A stretch of 64,000 nucleotides of DNA from Aminobacter sp039907765 (GTDB lineage: Bacteria; Pseudomonadota; Alphaproteobacteria; Rhizobiales; Rhizobiaceae): assembly GCF_039907765.1 (NCBI RefSeq), contig NZ_JARDJI010000019.1, forward strand, positions 1 to 64,000. Reading direction: 5' to 3'. Position 1 is the stretch's first letter. Every line of letters starts with the position of its first letter. Of this stretch, positions 25,283 through 33,971 are shown piece after piece. The notes under the pieces are model-generated. The model did not search any database and was not told where the DNA came from. It saw nothing but the letters and a program-made list of their open reading frames with translations. Both the position numbers and the translations under genes were made by a program.

Positions 25283-26286
25283 CACACGTCCTTGGCCAGC
25301 CTTGCGATTACGTCGCGCACGCTCATGCCTTCGGCGCGGGCGGCAAAGGTCAGCGCCATGCGATGCTGCAGCACGGGCTCCGCCAGTGCCTTGATGTCGT
25401 CGATCGACGGTGCCAGCCGCCCGTCATAGAGCGCGCGGGCGCGGGCGCACAGCGTCAGCGCCTGGCTGGCGCGGGGGCCCGGCCCCCACGACACGTGCTT
25501 GTCGGTGTCTGAATTGCCCTGGCCGGGACGGGCCGAGCGCACCAGCTTCAGGATCGCCTCGACCACGCTTTCGGGCACCGGCATGCGGCGGATCAGCCTC
25601 TGGATATCCTTGAGCCGTTCCGGATCGAGCACGTTCTGCGCCCTGGCGTCTTCGATGCCCGTCGTTTCGAGCAGGATGCGCCGCTCGGCCTCGATGTCGG
25701 GGTAGAGGATGTCGATCTGCATGAGGAAGCGGTCGAGCTGCGCCTCGGGCAGGGGATAGGTGCCTTCCTGCTCGAGCGGGTTCTGCGTCGCCAGCACGTG
25801 GAACGGCGCGGGCAGGTCGTGCCGCTCGCCGGCCACCGTCACGTGGTATTCCTGCATCGCCTGCAGCAGCGCCGACTGGGTGCGCGGGCTGGCGCGGTTG
25901 ATCTCGTCGGCCATCAGGAGCTGGGCGAAGATCGGGCCGGAAATGAAGCGGAAGGAGCGCTTGCCCTGATCGTCCTGCTCCATCACCTCGGAGCCGAGGA
26001 TGTCGGACGGCATCAGGTCCGGGGTGAACTGGATGCGGCGGGCGTCGAGCCCGAGCACCACGCCCAGCGTCTCGACCAGCTTGGTCTTGGCGAGACCGGG
26101 CACGCCCACCAGCAGCGCATGGCCGCCGGCGAGCAGCGCCACCAGCGCGCGCTCGACCACGCTTTCCTGGCCGAAGATGACGCGGCCGACGCCCTGGCGC
26201 ACTTTCGATATGTCGGCCAGCGCGCGCTCGGCCGCGGCGATCATGTCGCGTTCGCTGACAGCTGTTTCCTTGATCATCACGCTCAT
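25282..26286 (-). CDS. MoxR family AAA ATPase
   Basis: A 334-residue ATPase. Walker A is GVPGLAKTK, Walker B is LLMADEINRASPRTQSALL, and the sensor region has ATQNPLEQEGTYPLPEAQLDRF, all standard for MoxR. These are chaperone-like ATPases that assemble or activate VWA-containing complexes. ATG at 26284-26286 was chosen; another at 26275-26277 is possible. It is the first gene of a four-gene operon with DUF58, DUF4159 and the VWA-like protein. Confidence 0.94.
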   Translation of the reverse strand: MSVMIKETAVSERDMIAAAERALADISKVRQGVGRVIFGQESVVERALVALLAGGHALLVGVPGLAKTKLVETLGVVLGLDARRIQFTPDLMPSDILGSEVMEQDDQGKRSFRFISGPIFAQLLMADEINRASPRTQSALLQAMQEYHVTVAGERHDLPAPFHVLATQNPLEQEGTYPLPEAQLDRFLMQIDILYPDIEAERRILLETTGIEDARAQNVLDPERLKDIQRLIRRMPVPESVVEAILKLVRSARPGQGNSDTDKHVSWGPGPRASQALTLCARARALYDGRLAPSIDDIKALAEPVLQHRMALTFAARAEGMSVRDVIARLAKDV

Positions 26287-26567
26287 GCGGGGCCCGATCC
26301 TTCTACTCGCGCATCGATCCCAGAATCGCTTCCGACAGCGGAAGGAAGCATGCGCCAACTCAAACTATCGAAGTGCCAGGCTCAAGACCATCCGCCCCTT
26401 CGGTCTACCGCGCCGTCCGTTCGGACGTGGCGCCTGCCGCCCAATCCCCGAAGGTCAAACGTCCTGGGCGTCGCAACTCCCGACTCGCACCTTGGTGAGG
26501 TCTTCATGTTCAACTTAAATCACACGCCTATGCTGACAAGCGCAACAACAGTGACTATTTCGTGACC
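26287..26567. other. Divergent promoter region
   Basis: The 281 bp between the divergent moxR and DUF1285 genes carry no gene. An imperfect GC hairpin (GCGCCGTCC..GGACGTGGCGC) lies near 26410-26433. The stretch just before the DUF1285 gene is richer in A and T. Promoters for both operons should be here, but I could not place them with confidence. Confidence 0.5.
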
Positions 26568-27212
26568 ATGACCGCCGACCTGGACCATAGCCGCGAGGCC
26601 ATCGCCGAGACCGGGCTCGCCCGGGCCGGGGACACAGCCGGGCTCGAGGCGCTGATTTCGCGCGCAGCCCGCGCCGGCAAGGGCCTGCCGCCGGTGGAGC
26701 GCTGGGATCCTGATTTCTGCGGCGATCTCGACATGGAAATCCGCGCCGACGGCACCTGGTTCTATCTCGGCACCCCGATCGGCCGGGCGCCGCTGGTGCA
26801 GCTCTTTTCCACCGTCTTGCGCAAGGACGCCGACGGCAAGACCTATCTGGTCACCCCGGTCGAGCGCGTCGGCATCCGCGTCGTCGATGCGCCCTTCGTC
26901 GCCGTCGAGATGAACGTCACGGGCGAGGGCGCCGGCCAGGTGCTCACCTTCCGCACCAATGTCGGCGACGTCGTCGAGGCCGGCCCCGGCCATCCGCTGC
27001 GCTTCGTCGACGAGCCGGAGACCGGCGGGCTCAAGCCCTATCTCCTGGTGCGCGGCCGGCTCGAGGCGCTGGTGGCGCGGCCGGTGATGTACGAGATGGC
27101 GGGCATCGGCGAACGCATCGACATCGGCGGCGAGGCGATGTTCGCGGTCCGCTCGAAGGGCGAGATCTATCCGGTCATGCCCTGGGAGCGGCTGGAGCGG
27201 TTGAGCGCGTGA
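26568..27212 (+). CDS. DUF1285 family protein
   Basis: A 214-residue soluble protein. The core LPPVERWDPDFCGDLDMEI, then DGTWFYLGTPIGR and YLVTPVERVGIRVVDAPF, matches DUF1285, two similar beta-rich subdomains of unknown function. No strong ribosome site precedes ATG at 26568 or the GTG two codons earlier, so the start is uncertain. It begins a tight plus-strand operon with nudL and cca, one-base and four-base overlaps respectively. Confidence 0.9.
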   Translation: MTADLDHSREAIAETGLARAGDTAGLEALISRAARAGKGLPPVERWDPDFCGDLDMEIRADGTWFYLGTPIGRAPLVQLFSTVLRKDADGKTYLVTPVERVGIRVVDAPFVAVEMNVTGEGAGQVLTFRTNVGDVVEAGPGHPLRFVDEPETGGLKPYLLVRGRLEALVARPVMYEMAGIGERIDIGGEAMFAVRSKGEIYPVMPWERLERLSA

Positions 27213-27844
27213 TGGTCCATGCCCCTGCAGCGCATTATTCGGCGCAGGATTTCCGCCAGCGCGCCGCCCAGGAGCATCTCAACGATGCTGCTGCCGACTA
27301 TGGCGATCACACGCTCAATCCCGGCCTGCGCGAGGTCTTCGTCCACGACCGGCTGCGCGACGCAGCGGTGCTGATCCCCGTCGTCGACCATGGCGATGCC
27401 TCGACGGTCATCCTCACCAAGCGCGCCGACAAGCTGAAGAGCCATTCCGGCCAGATCGCCTTTCCCGGCGGCCGCATCGATCCGGGCGACGTATCGCCCG
27501 AAGCCGCCGCGCTGCGCGAGACGGTCGAGGAGATCGGGCTGACGTCCGAATTCATCGACGTGATCGGCCGGCTTCCCGACTATGTCACCGGCTCGGGCTA
27601 TCGCATCGCGCCGGTGCTCGGCATCGTCCGTCCCGGCTTCGAGCTCGCGCTCAACGCCGACGAGGTCGACGACGCCTTCGAGGTGCCGCTCGGCTTCCTG
27701 ATGGACCCGCTCAACCACAACCGCGCCAGCCGCGTCTGGCAGGACCAGGAACGCTTCTTCTACGCCATGCCCTACGAGGAGCGCTACATCTGGGGCGTCA
27801 CCGCCGGCATCATCAGGGCGCTTTATGAAAGGCTCTACGCGTGA
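27212..27844 (+). CDS. Coenzyme A pyrophosphatase-type Nudix hydrolase
   Basis: A 210-residue Nudix protein. The Nudix box GRIDPGDVSPEAAALRETVEEIGL follows the CoA-hydrolase signature LTKRADKLKSHSGQIAFPGG, which matches the YeaB/NudL (CoAse) subgroup. It probably splits CoA or related nucleotides into phosphopantetheine and 3',5'-ADP. ATG at 27212 overlaps the DUF1285 stop by one base. The stop overlaps the cca start (GTGA). The adjacent CCA enzyme is a common neighbour in rhizobia. Confidence 0.9.
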   Translation: MVHAPAAHYSAQDFRQRAAQEHLNDAAADYGDHTLNPGLREVFVHDRLRDAAVLIPVVDHGDASTVILTKRADKLKSHSGQIAFPGGRIDPGDVSPEAAALRETVEEIGLTSEFIDVIGRLPDYVTGSGYRIAPVLGIVRPGFELALNADEVDDAFEVPLGFLMDPLNHNRASRVWQDQERFFYAMPYEERYIWGVTAGIIRALYERLYA

Positions 27845-29100
27845 GCGCTTCGATCGCCGGCAAGGCCGGCTGGCTGGCCGATTCCCATCTGCAGAAGCTG
27901 CTTGCGGCGCTCGAAGCCGACGGCGAGGAGGCGCGGGTCGCCGGCGGCGCCGTGCGCAACGCGCTGCTCGGCGAAGCGGTCGCCGACGTCGACATCGCGA
28001 CCACCAATCTGCCCGCGCAAACGGTGCTTCGCGCCGAGGGGGCGGGTTTCAGGACGGTGCCGACGGGAGCCGAGCACGGCACCATCACCGTGATCGCCGG
28101 CGGCCGGCCGTTCGAGGTCACCACGCTGCGCGCCGACGTCGAGACCGACGGCCGCCGCGCCAAGGTCGTCTTCGGCCGCGACTGGAAGCTCGACGCCGAG
28201 CGGCGCGACTTCACCATCAACGCGCTCTACGCCCGGGCCGACGGCACGGTGGTCGATCTCGTCGGCGGCCTTGCCGACCTCGAGAGCCGCACGCTGCGCT
28301 TCATCGGCGACGCCGAGACGCGCATCCGCGAGGACTATCTGCGCATCCTGCGCTTCTTCCGCTTCTTCGCCTGGTACGGCTCGGGACGGCCCGATGCCGA
28401 GGGGCTCAAGGCCTGCGCCCGCCTCAAGGACGGGCTTTCCCGGCTTTCGGCCGAGCGCGTCTGGTCGGAGCTGAAGAAGATGCTCTCGGCACCCGACCCG
28501 TCGCGCGCGCTCCTCTGGATGCGCCAGGTCGGCGTGCTGACGGCAGTGCTTCCCGAAACCGAGAAGTGGGGCATCGACGCCATCCACGCGCTGGTCCGCA
28601 CCGAGGCCGATCTCGGCTGGCCGGCCGATCCGCTGCTCAGGCTGGCGGCGATCGTGCCGCCGGATGCGGCGCGGATGAAGGCGCTGGGCGAGAGGCTCAG
28701 GCTGTCCAACGCCGAAACGGAGCGGCTGGTGCAGTGGGCCTCGACGTCCAGGGTCGAGCCGACCGTCACCGAGGGCGGGCTTGCCAAGCGGCTCTACCGC
28801 GGCGACCTCCAGGGCCATGCCGATCGGCTCCGCCTCGACCTGGCTGCGGCGCGCGGGCGCGCCGTGCAGGACGACAAGGCAATGGTCGAGGCCGGCGGCT
28901 ATTTTCGCCTGCTCGCATTCGCCGGCAAATGGCAAAAGCCGCAGTTTCCGTTGCGCGGCGGCGACGTCGCGCCGCTTGGGGTCGAGGGCGCGCGCCTTGG
29001 CGCGCTGCTCAAGGCGCTGGAGGCGGAATGGGTCGAGGGCGGGTTCCTGATGGAGCGCGACGCGCTGCTCGAACGCGCCGCGGAATTGGCCAAGGCCTGA
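27841..29100 (+). CDS. cca: CCA tRNA nucleotidyltransferase / poly(A) polymerase family
   Basis: A 419-residue class II nucleotidyltransferase. The head carries VAGGAVRNALLG and the catalytic DVDIATT; the neck has ERRDFTINALYA and the RIREDYLRILRFFRF signature. It adds or repairs the CCA end of tRNA; a poly(A) polymerase role cannot be excluded from sequence. GTG start at 27841 overlaps the Nudix gene stop by four bases, so translation is coupled. Confidence 0.92.
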   Translation: MSASIAGKAGWLADSHLQKLLAALEADGEEARVAGGAVRNALLGEAVADVDIATTNLPAQTVLRAEGAGFRTVPTGAEHGTITVIAGGRPFEVTTLRADVETDGRRAKVVFGRDWKLDAERRDFTINALYARADGTVVDLVGGLADLESRTLRFIGDAETRIREDYLRILRFFRFFAWYGSGRPDAEGLKACARLKDGLSRLSAERVWSELKKMLSAPDPSRALLWMRQVGVLTAVLPETEKWGIDAIHALVRTEADLGWPADPLLRLAAIVPPDAARMKALGERLRLSNAETERLVQWASTSRVEPTVTEGGLAKRLYRGDLQGHADRLRLDLAAARGRAVQDDKAMVEAGGYFRLLAFAGKWQKPQFPLRGGDVAPLGVEGARLGALLKALEAEWVEGGFLMERDALLERAAELAKA

Positions 29101-29104
29101 GGCG

Positions 29105-29290
29105 TCAGGCCGCGTCAGGCACTTTCTCGATGCGCGAGCGGATCGCTTCGATCATCGTCTCGCGGATGACGGTTTCGCCATGCGTCTCGCGCATGTGCTC
29201 GGCCACGCGGCGCATGATCTCGGCTTCGTCCTCGTGGCGGGTATGCCATTGGCAGCCGGGGACCAGCGACCCGCATTGAAATTCTTTCAT
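29105..29290 (-). CDS. DUF1059 family small protein
   Basis: A 61-residue protein: MKEFQCGSLVPGC..H near the start, followed by EAEIMRRVAEHMRETHG. The Cys/Cys/His/His pattern fits DUF1059 and suggests a small metal site. ATG at 29288-29290 follows GGAG with good spacing. It ends four bases after the cca stop on the opposite strand (convergent). Function unknown. Confidence 0.88.
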   Translation of the reverse strand: MKEFQCGSLVPGCQWHTRHEDEAEIMRRVAEHMRETHGETVIRETMIEAIRSRIEKVPDAA

Positions 29291-29486
29291 CGGAGGTCTC
29301 CTTTCCTCGCGTCCTCGCTCTGTTCGGCGCGAACTATAACACGCGAGGCGGCGATTGGTTGCCCGGCTCGCCGGAACGGCGACAAATCGCCGTGAAGAGG
29401 CCGGTAAACCTGGCAAAAGCAAAGCGTTTTCAGATGCTTGCACCAAGTCGCCGACAATATGATTCCGCTGGCTCGGGCGATGCACG

Positions 29487-29516
29487 AAAAAGGGGCGGAA
29501 CAACCCGTTCCGCCCC
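29487..29516 (-). terminator. Rho-independent terminator for the DUF1344 gene
   Basis: On the minus strand GGGGCGGAAC and GTTCCGCCCC form a perfect 10-bp stem over a 5-nt loop and are followed by TTTTT. It lies about 30 bp after the DUF1344 stop. Confidence 0.93.
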
Positions 29517-29544
29517 CCTTTGGCATGCTTTCGCCGCAGCGGCG

Positions 29545-29808
29545 CTACTTGAGGATCTTGACGACCTCTGCAACCTTGTCCTTGCCGCTCGTGTCCCAGG
29601 TCACCGCGACCTTCTCGCCGGCCTTCAGCCCGGGGTCCTTGAACTTCTTGGACAGGACATAAGTCGAGCCGTCGTCCAGCACCAGGCTCATGGCCTTCAT
29701 GTCGAAGGTCTTGATCGTTCCGTTGGTGTGCTGGGCCGAGGCTGCGAAGGCGAGGGCGGAGGAGGCGAGGACGGCAGCTGCTGCTGCCGGGACAAGAAGC
29801 TTGCGCAT
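29545..29808 (-). CDS. DUF1344 small periplasmic protein
   Basis: An 87-residue protein with a signal peptide (cleavage near AFAASA, residue 25). The mature part GTIKTFDMKAMSLVLDDGSTY and KAGEKVAVTWD matches DUF1344, a small beta-barrel family of unknown role found in rhizobia. ATG at 29806-29808 follows GGAG. It is a single gene with a strong terminator downstream. Confidence 0.88.
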   Translation of the reverse strand: MRKLLVPAAAAAVLASSALAFAASAQHTNGTIKTFDMKAMSLVLDDGSTYVLSKKFKDPGLKAGEKVAVTWDTSGKDKVAEVVKILK

Positions 29809-30083
29809 GGCAATGCTCTCCGGAGGTGCGGGCACCATTTGGGCCTGGTGCCCGCCTGGGTGTTGGGCCGTCCGGTCACGTCGGGTCGCGGCTCTGGAGT
29901 GTAGGGAGCCGCCGGCGTTTCCCGGCCCGGCGATAGAGATAAACCTGCCCCCGGCCGGGAGTATTAGACGAAAAAGATATTTATTCGCAGTCGGTTAGCC
30001 ACAATCTTCGCCGAAATCGCACATTGTGGCGTCGATTGTGGCGGCGGGGGGATGCAGCCAAAAGTCGCATCCACCGGCATGTC
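29809..30083. other. 275-bp intergenic region with one inverted repeat
   Basis: No gene is visible between the DEAD-box helicase gene and the DUF1344 gene. GCCACAAT (29998-30005) and ATTGTGGC (30023-30030) form an inverted repeat about 50 bp after the helicase stop and may act as its transcription stop. The AT-rich stretch near 29960-29985 could belong to a promoter. Confidence 0.5.
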
Positions 30084-31949
30084 CTACCGGTCGAATTTCG
30101 CCGGCTTCTTCTTCGGCTTGAACTTCTTCGCCGGTCCGTCGCCCTTCGGCTTGTCGCTCCAGGGCTTCTCGCCGCGAGGCTTGTCGAAGCCGCCCTTGTC
30201 GGTGCCGCGCTTGTCGAACCTGTCGCCCGAACGCTTGTCGAAGGGCGCCTTCTCGAAGGCCTTCTTCTTGAACGGCGGTTTGGCAGACGGATCGAACTGG
30301 CCCTTGCGATGCGGTTTCTTCGGGCCGCGCGGTGCCTCAGGCGCCGGCGGTCCGTCGACGCGGCGGATGGTGACACCCTTCTCCAGCGTGCCCTGTTCCT
30401 CGACCGCCCGTGCAAAGGCGTCGGCGCGCTCGCTGATCACCTCGAAATGCGAATCCGTGTCGAAGATGCGGATCGAGCCGATTTCGCGCTTGGTGACGCG
30501 GCCGGCCTTGCAGATCAGCGGCAGCAGCCAGCGTGGCTCGGCGCGGTGCTTGCGGCCGACCGAGACCGAGAACCAGACGCCGCTCTCGAAGCGGTTGTCG
30601 GGACGCTCCGCCTTGGCCGCGTCGAAAGTGGGCGCTGGGCCGTCGGACAGTTCTTCCGCGGCCGGGCGCAACGTTGCCTGCTGGCGCAGCCAGGCGAGCG
30701 CCAGCGTCTCGGGCGAATGTGCTGCGAGCAGTTCGGCCACCTGTGCGGCCTCGTCCTCGGCCGCGGCTTCGATGCCGGCAAGCTCGGCCAGCATGCGTTC
30801 ATGGTTGCGCGCGTCGATCTCCGCCGGGCCGGGCGCGGCTTGCGTCTCGGCCTGGAGCTTGGCGATCTTCAGGAGGCGCGCTGCGCTGCCGCGGCGATGG
30901 AACGGCACGATCAGGGCGCAGACGCCCTTGCGTCCCGCGCGGCCGGTGCGGCCCGATCGGTGCAGCAGCGTCTCGGGGTTCGACGGCAGGTCGGCGTGGA
31001 TGACCAGGTCGAGATTGGGCAGGTCGATGCCGCGCGCGGCGACGTCGGTCGCCACGCAGACACGCGCGCGGCCGTCGCGCATCGCCTGCAGCGCATTGTT
31101 GCGCTCGGCCTGGCTCAGCTCGCCCGACAGCGCCACCACGTGGAAGCCGCGGTTGGCGAGACGCGCCGCCAGATGCTTCACCGCCTCGCGGGTCGAGCAG
31201 AACACCATGGTGCTCGGCGCGTCGAAGAAGAGCAGCGAGTTGATGATGGCGTTCTCGCGGTCGGCGGGCGCCACCAGGATGGTGCGGTATTCGATGTCGT
31301 CGTGCTGGCGGCTCTCGCCGGCGGCGGTGATGCGCAGCGCATCGCGCTGGAAGCGCTTTGCCAGCTGGGCGATCTGCGGGGGAACGGTGGCCGAGAACAA
31401 AAGCGTGCGGCGCTCTTCGGGCGCTGCCGCCAGGATGAATTCGAGGTCCTCGCGGAAGCCGAGGTCGAGCATCTCGTCGGCCTCGTCCAGCACCACGGCG
31501 CGGAGCGAGGCGATGTCGAGCGAGCCGCGGGTGATGTGGTCGCGCAGGCGGCCCGGCGTGCCGACGACGATGTCGGCGCCTTCATCCAGCGCCCGGCGTT
31601 CCTTGCGCATGTCCATGCCGCCGACGCAGGAAGCGATGCGCGCGCCGGTGCCGGCATAGAGCCATTCGAACTCGCGGCGCACCTGGATGGCGAGCTCGCG
31701 CGTCGGCGCGATGATGACGGCACTCGGGGCGCTGCCCGGCTCGAAGCGTTCGCGGCCCGCAAGCAGCGTCGGCGCGATCGCGATGCCGAAGGCCACCGTC
31801 TTGCCCGAGCCGGTCTGGGCCGAGACCAGCAGGTCGACGTCGGCTGCCTCCGGGGCCAGTACCGCCGTCTGCACCGCGGTCAGCGTTTCGTAGCCACGCG
31901 CGGCGAGTGCCCCGGCCAGCGCCGGAACCATGTTGTCGAAAATCGTCAC
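30084..31949 (-). CDS. deaD: DEAD-box RNA helicase (DeaD/CsdA-like)
   Basis: A 621-residue helicase: Q-motif region YETLTAVQTAVL, Walker A SAQTGSGKT, VLDEADEML, LFSATVPPQ, then the second RecA domain with ATDVAARGIDLP and HRSGRTGRAG. A DbpA/CsdA RNA-binding domain occupies about 455-530. The last 80 residues are a Lys/Arg-rich tail with repeated FDK-like units. It remodels ribosomal or cold-shock RNA. GTG at 31947-31949 follows GGAAG; ATG at 31929-31931 is the alternative. Single gene. Confidence 0.9.
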   Translation of the reverse strand: MTIFDNMVPALAGALAARGYETLTAVQTAVLAPEAADVDLLVSAQTGSGKTVAFGIAIAPTLLAGRERFEPGSAPSAVIIAPTRELAIQVRREFEWLYAGTGARIASCVGGMDMRKERRALDEGADIVVGTPGRLRDHITRGSLDIASLRAVVLDEADEMLDLGFREDLEFILAAAPEERRTLLFSATVPPQIAQLAKRFQRDALRITAAGESRQHDDIEYRTILVAPADRENAIINSLLFFDAPSTMVFCSTREAVKHLAARLANRGFHVVALSGELSQAERNNALQAMRDGRARVCVATDVAARGIDLPNLDLVIHADLPSNPETLLHRSGRTGRAGRKGVCALIVPFHRRGSAARLLKIAKLQAETQAAPGPAEIDARNHERMLAELAGIEAAAEDEAAQVAELLAAHSPETLALAWLRQQATLRPAAEELSDGPAPTFDAAKAERPDNRFESGVWFSVSVGRKHRAEPRWLLPLICKAGRVTKREIGSIRIFDTDSHFEVISERADAFARAVEEQGTLEKGVTIRRVDGPPAPEAPRGPKKPHRKGQFDPSAKPPFKKKAFEKAPFDKRSGDRFDKRGTDKGGFDKPRGEKPWSDKPKGDGPAKKFKPKKKPAKFDR

Positions 31950-32047
31950 CGAATTCTTCCAATGAGAGCAAGGCCCGTCTCATGGGGAGGGCCAAGGAAA
32001 GGGCGCTCTCTAAAGGCTCGCCGCCGCCGCGTCAATGCGAAGCGCAC

Positions 32048-32311
32048 CTATGCAGCGTTGCGCCGCAGCATTCGTGCCCGCATCTCCTTGGGGTCGTCAT
32101 AGATCAGGTCGATCAGCGTCCGCGCCACCGCATCCGGTTCGGTGCGGCGCTGTTCCCAGTTCTGCAGGGTAGCGACAGGGATGCCGAGCAGGGTGGAGAA
32201 ATCGCCCTGGCTCATCTCCAGCAGTCCGCGCACGAGCTTCAGCTTGGCGGCCGCATCGAGTGCGCGTGTCTTCGCTTCTGTCCAGTCGCGGCTGTCGGCA
32301 TCATCGACCAT
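32048..32311 (-). CDS. XRE-type helix-turn-helix antitoxin of the BrnT toxin
   Basis: An 87-residue protein with a helix-turn-helix domain: LKLVRGLLEMSQGDFSTLLG and IPVATLQNWEQRRTEPD. It follows brnT and overlaps it by 11 bp, the usual toxin-first order of BrnT modules. It probably binds BrnT and represses the shared promoter. The classical partner BrnA is of another type, so this is a variant pairing. Confidence 0.85.
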   Translation of the reverse strand: MVDDADSRDWTEAKTRALDAAAKLKLVRGLLEMSQGDFSTLLGIPVATLQNWEQRRTEPDAVARTLIDLIYDDPKEMRARMLRRNAA

Positions 32312-32564
32312 ATCTGGCTATCTCCCGGTCGTTGGCCTTCCGCACCGAAATGATGTGGAAGACCGTATCGCGCATCGTGAACACGCAGACATAGAGCCGC
32401 GCCTCGACATAGCCGAAGGTGACGAAGCGATCCTCGCCATAGTCTTGCCGGTCATCGAGGAAGGTGGTGACCTTGTTGCGGATCACCTCCGCCCCGAGTG
32501 CCAGCGAGAAGCCTCGCTCGGCCCGGGTCCATTCGTCCTTGCCTGGGTCGAACGAAATCTTCAT
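32301..32564 (-). CDS. brnT: BrnT family ribonuclease toxin
   Basis: An 87-residue toxin with the BrnT pattern: ISFDPGKDEWTRAERGFSL at the start, then VTFGYVEARLYVCVFTMRD and the conserved end FHIISVRKANDRE. BrnT has a RelE-like RNase fold and stops translation when free. Full length and apparently intact. Its gene is first in the pair, with the HTH antitoxin gene overlapping its end. Confidence 0.9.
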   Translation of the reverse strand: MKISFDPGKDEWTRAERGFSLALGAEVIRNKVTTFLDDRQDYGEDRFVTFGYVEARLYVCVFTMRDTVFHIISVRKANDREIARYGR

Positions 32565-32623
32565 GCGGCATCCGTCGGCTGCCGCATATATACGCTTTCA
32601 GCGTAGTCGACGCAACGCGCTGC

Positions 32624-33538
32624 TTACGGCCACCTGACCTCAGGCGGCAGGCTCGACAGGATCGAGGCGATGTTGCCGCCGGTCTTGAGCCCGAAGATCG
32701 TGCCCCGGTCGTAGAGCAGGTTGAACTCGACATAGCGGCCGCGGCGCACCAGCTGCTCGTCGCGGTCGGCGTCGGTCCAGTTCGAGTTGAAGTTCTGGCG
32801 GACCAGGTGCTGGTAGGCGACGAGGAAGGCGCGGCCGACATCCTGCACGAAGCGGAAGTCGGCGTCCCAGCCGCCCTTTTCCTCGGGCGAATGCTGCCAG
32901 TCGAAGAAGATGCCGCCGGTGCCGCGCGGCTCGTTGCGGTGCGGCAGGAAGAAATACTCGTCGCACCAGTCCTTGTACTTCTGGTAGTCGGCGACGCCGG
33001 CGTGTTTGCCGCAGGCGAACTGCATGGCCTTGTGGAACGCCACCGTGTCGGTGTCCTCCTGGGTGCGCCGGCGGTCGAGCACCGGCGTGAGATCAGCGCC
33101 TCCACCGAACCACCAGCGCGAGGTGGCGACCATGCGCGTGTTCATGTGTACGGCCGGCACGTTGGGGTTCTGCGGATGGGCGATCAGCGAGATGCCGGAG
33201 GCCCAGAAGCGCGGGTCTTCCTCGGCGCCGGGCATCTGCTTGCGGAACTCGGGCGAGAACTCGCCATGCACGGTCGAAGTGTGCACGCCCACCTTCTCGA
33301 ACACGCGGCCGTGCATCATCGACATGACGCCGCCGCCGCCCTTGCCTTCGTCGCGCTGCCACGGCGTGCGCTCGAAGCGGCCGGGCGCCCAGCTCGCCAG
33401 CGGTCCCTGCACTTCGTCTTCCAGCGTCTCGAAGGTCTGGCAGATGCGATCGCGAAGTTCCTCGAACCAGGCGCGGGCGCGCAGTTTGCGGTCTTCTATG
33501 TCGGCCGGAAGTCCAACCGGTATTTCTGGGCGCTGCAA
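32624..33538 (-). CDS. hemF: Oxygen-dependent coproporphyrinogen III oxidase
   Basis: A 304-residue enzyme of haem synthesis that decarboxylates coproporphyrinogen III to protoporphyrinogen IX with O2. The signatures WFGGGADLTP, FHKAMQFACGKH and NRGTIFG-like YDRGTIFGLKTGGN are present. No ATG lies near the expected N-terminus. A TTG at 33536-33538, 6 nt after GCGGAG, gives the family start MQRPEIPVGLPADIED, so I chose it. Upstream of it the frame encodes non-conserved sequence. Divergent from the 85-residue gene. Confidence 0.93.
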   Translation of the reverse strand: MQRPEIPVGLPADIEDRKLRARAWFEELRDRICQTFETLEDEVQGPLASWAPGRFERTPWQRDEGKGGGGVMSMMHGRVFEKVGVHTSTVHGEFSPEFRKQMPGAEEDPRFWASGISLIAHPQNPNVPAVHMNTRMVATSRWWFGGGADLTPVLDRRRTQEDTDTVAFHKAMQFACGKHAGVADYQKYKDWCDEYFFLPHRNEPRGTGGIFFDWQHSPEEKGGWDADFRFVQDVGRAFLVAYQHLVRQNFNSNWTDADRDEQLVRRGRYVEFNLLYDRGTIFGLKTGGNIASILSSLPPEVRWP

Positions 33539-33616
33539 TTTGGGCTCCGCACAAATGACTCGTAATTTTCCGGCGCGATCCCTAATCTCCTTCTCGACAG
33601 GGTCAAGGAGTTCTTT

Positions 33617-33874
33617 ATGGGCACCCCGACCAGACCGCCGCTGGACGACCTCAGGAAGCGGCTGCAGCGCAGCCGCGCCGAACGTGCCGGCAAGCCGCGC
33701 GACGGGTTCCTGCGCGAGACGTTCGTGCTGCCGCGCAACGATGCGCGGGCCAAGGCGCAGGAGTGGTTCACCCGCTGGCCGAAGCAGGCCTACTGGACCG
33801 AGATCGAAAGCTGGTTCGAGCGCCCCGGCGACGTCATCGAATTCACCATCCGCCGCCTGCCGACGTCCGACTAG
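33617..33874 (+). CDS. Small conserved protein of unknown function
   Basis: An 85-residue basic protein with a clear AGGAG site before ATG at 33617. The N-terminal half is rich in Arg and Lys; the C-terminal half has EWFTRWPKQAYWTEIESWFE, rich in Trp. No signal peptide. It is divergent from hemF with 78 bp between them, and may share control with it. I recognise it only as a rhizobial hypothetical. Confidence 0.72.
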   Translation: MGTPTRPPLDDLRKRLQRSRAERAGKPRDGFLRETFVLPRNDARAKAQEWFTRWPKQAYWTEIESWFERPGDVIEFTIRRLPTSD

Positions 33875-33971
33875 CAAGTCTTCAGGTGAGGCCGGCACTC
33901 GAATGCAGGCTCCGTTCCGGTTCCCGGAACCCAGCATTCCCAGTTCGACCTGGCTTGAATCTCGACACGCC

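Noticed and set aside
33539..33937. N-terminal extension of hemF to an upstream start
   Set aside because: The extra 130 residues are not conserved-looking and overlap the divergent 85-residue gene; a well-placed TTG explains the normal family length.
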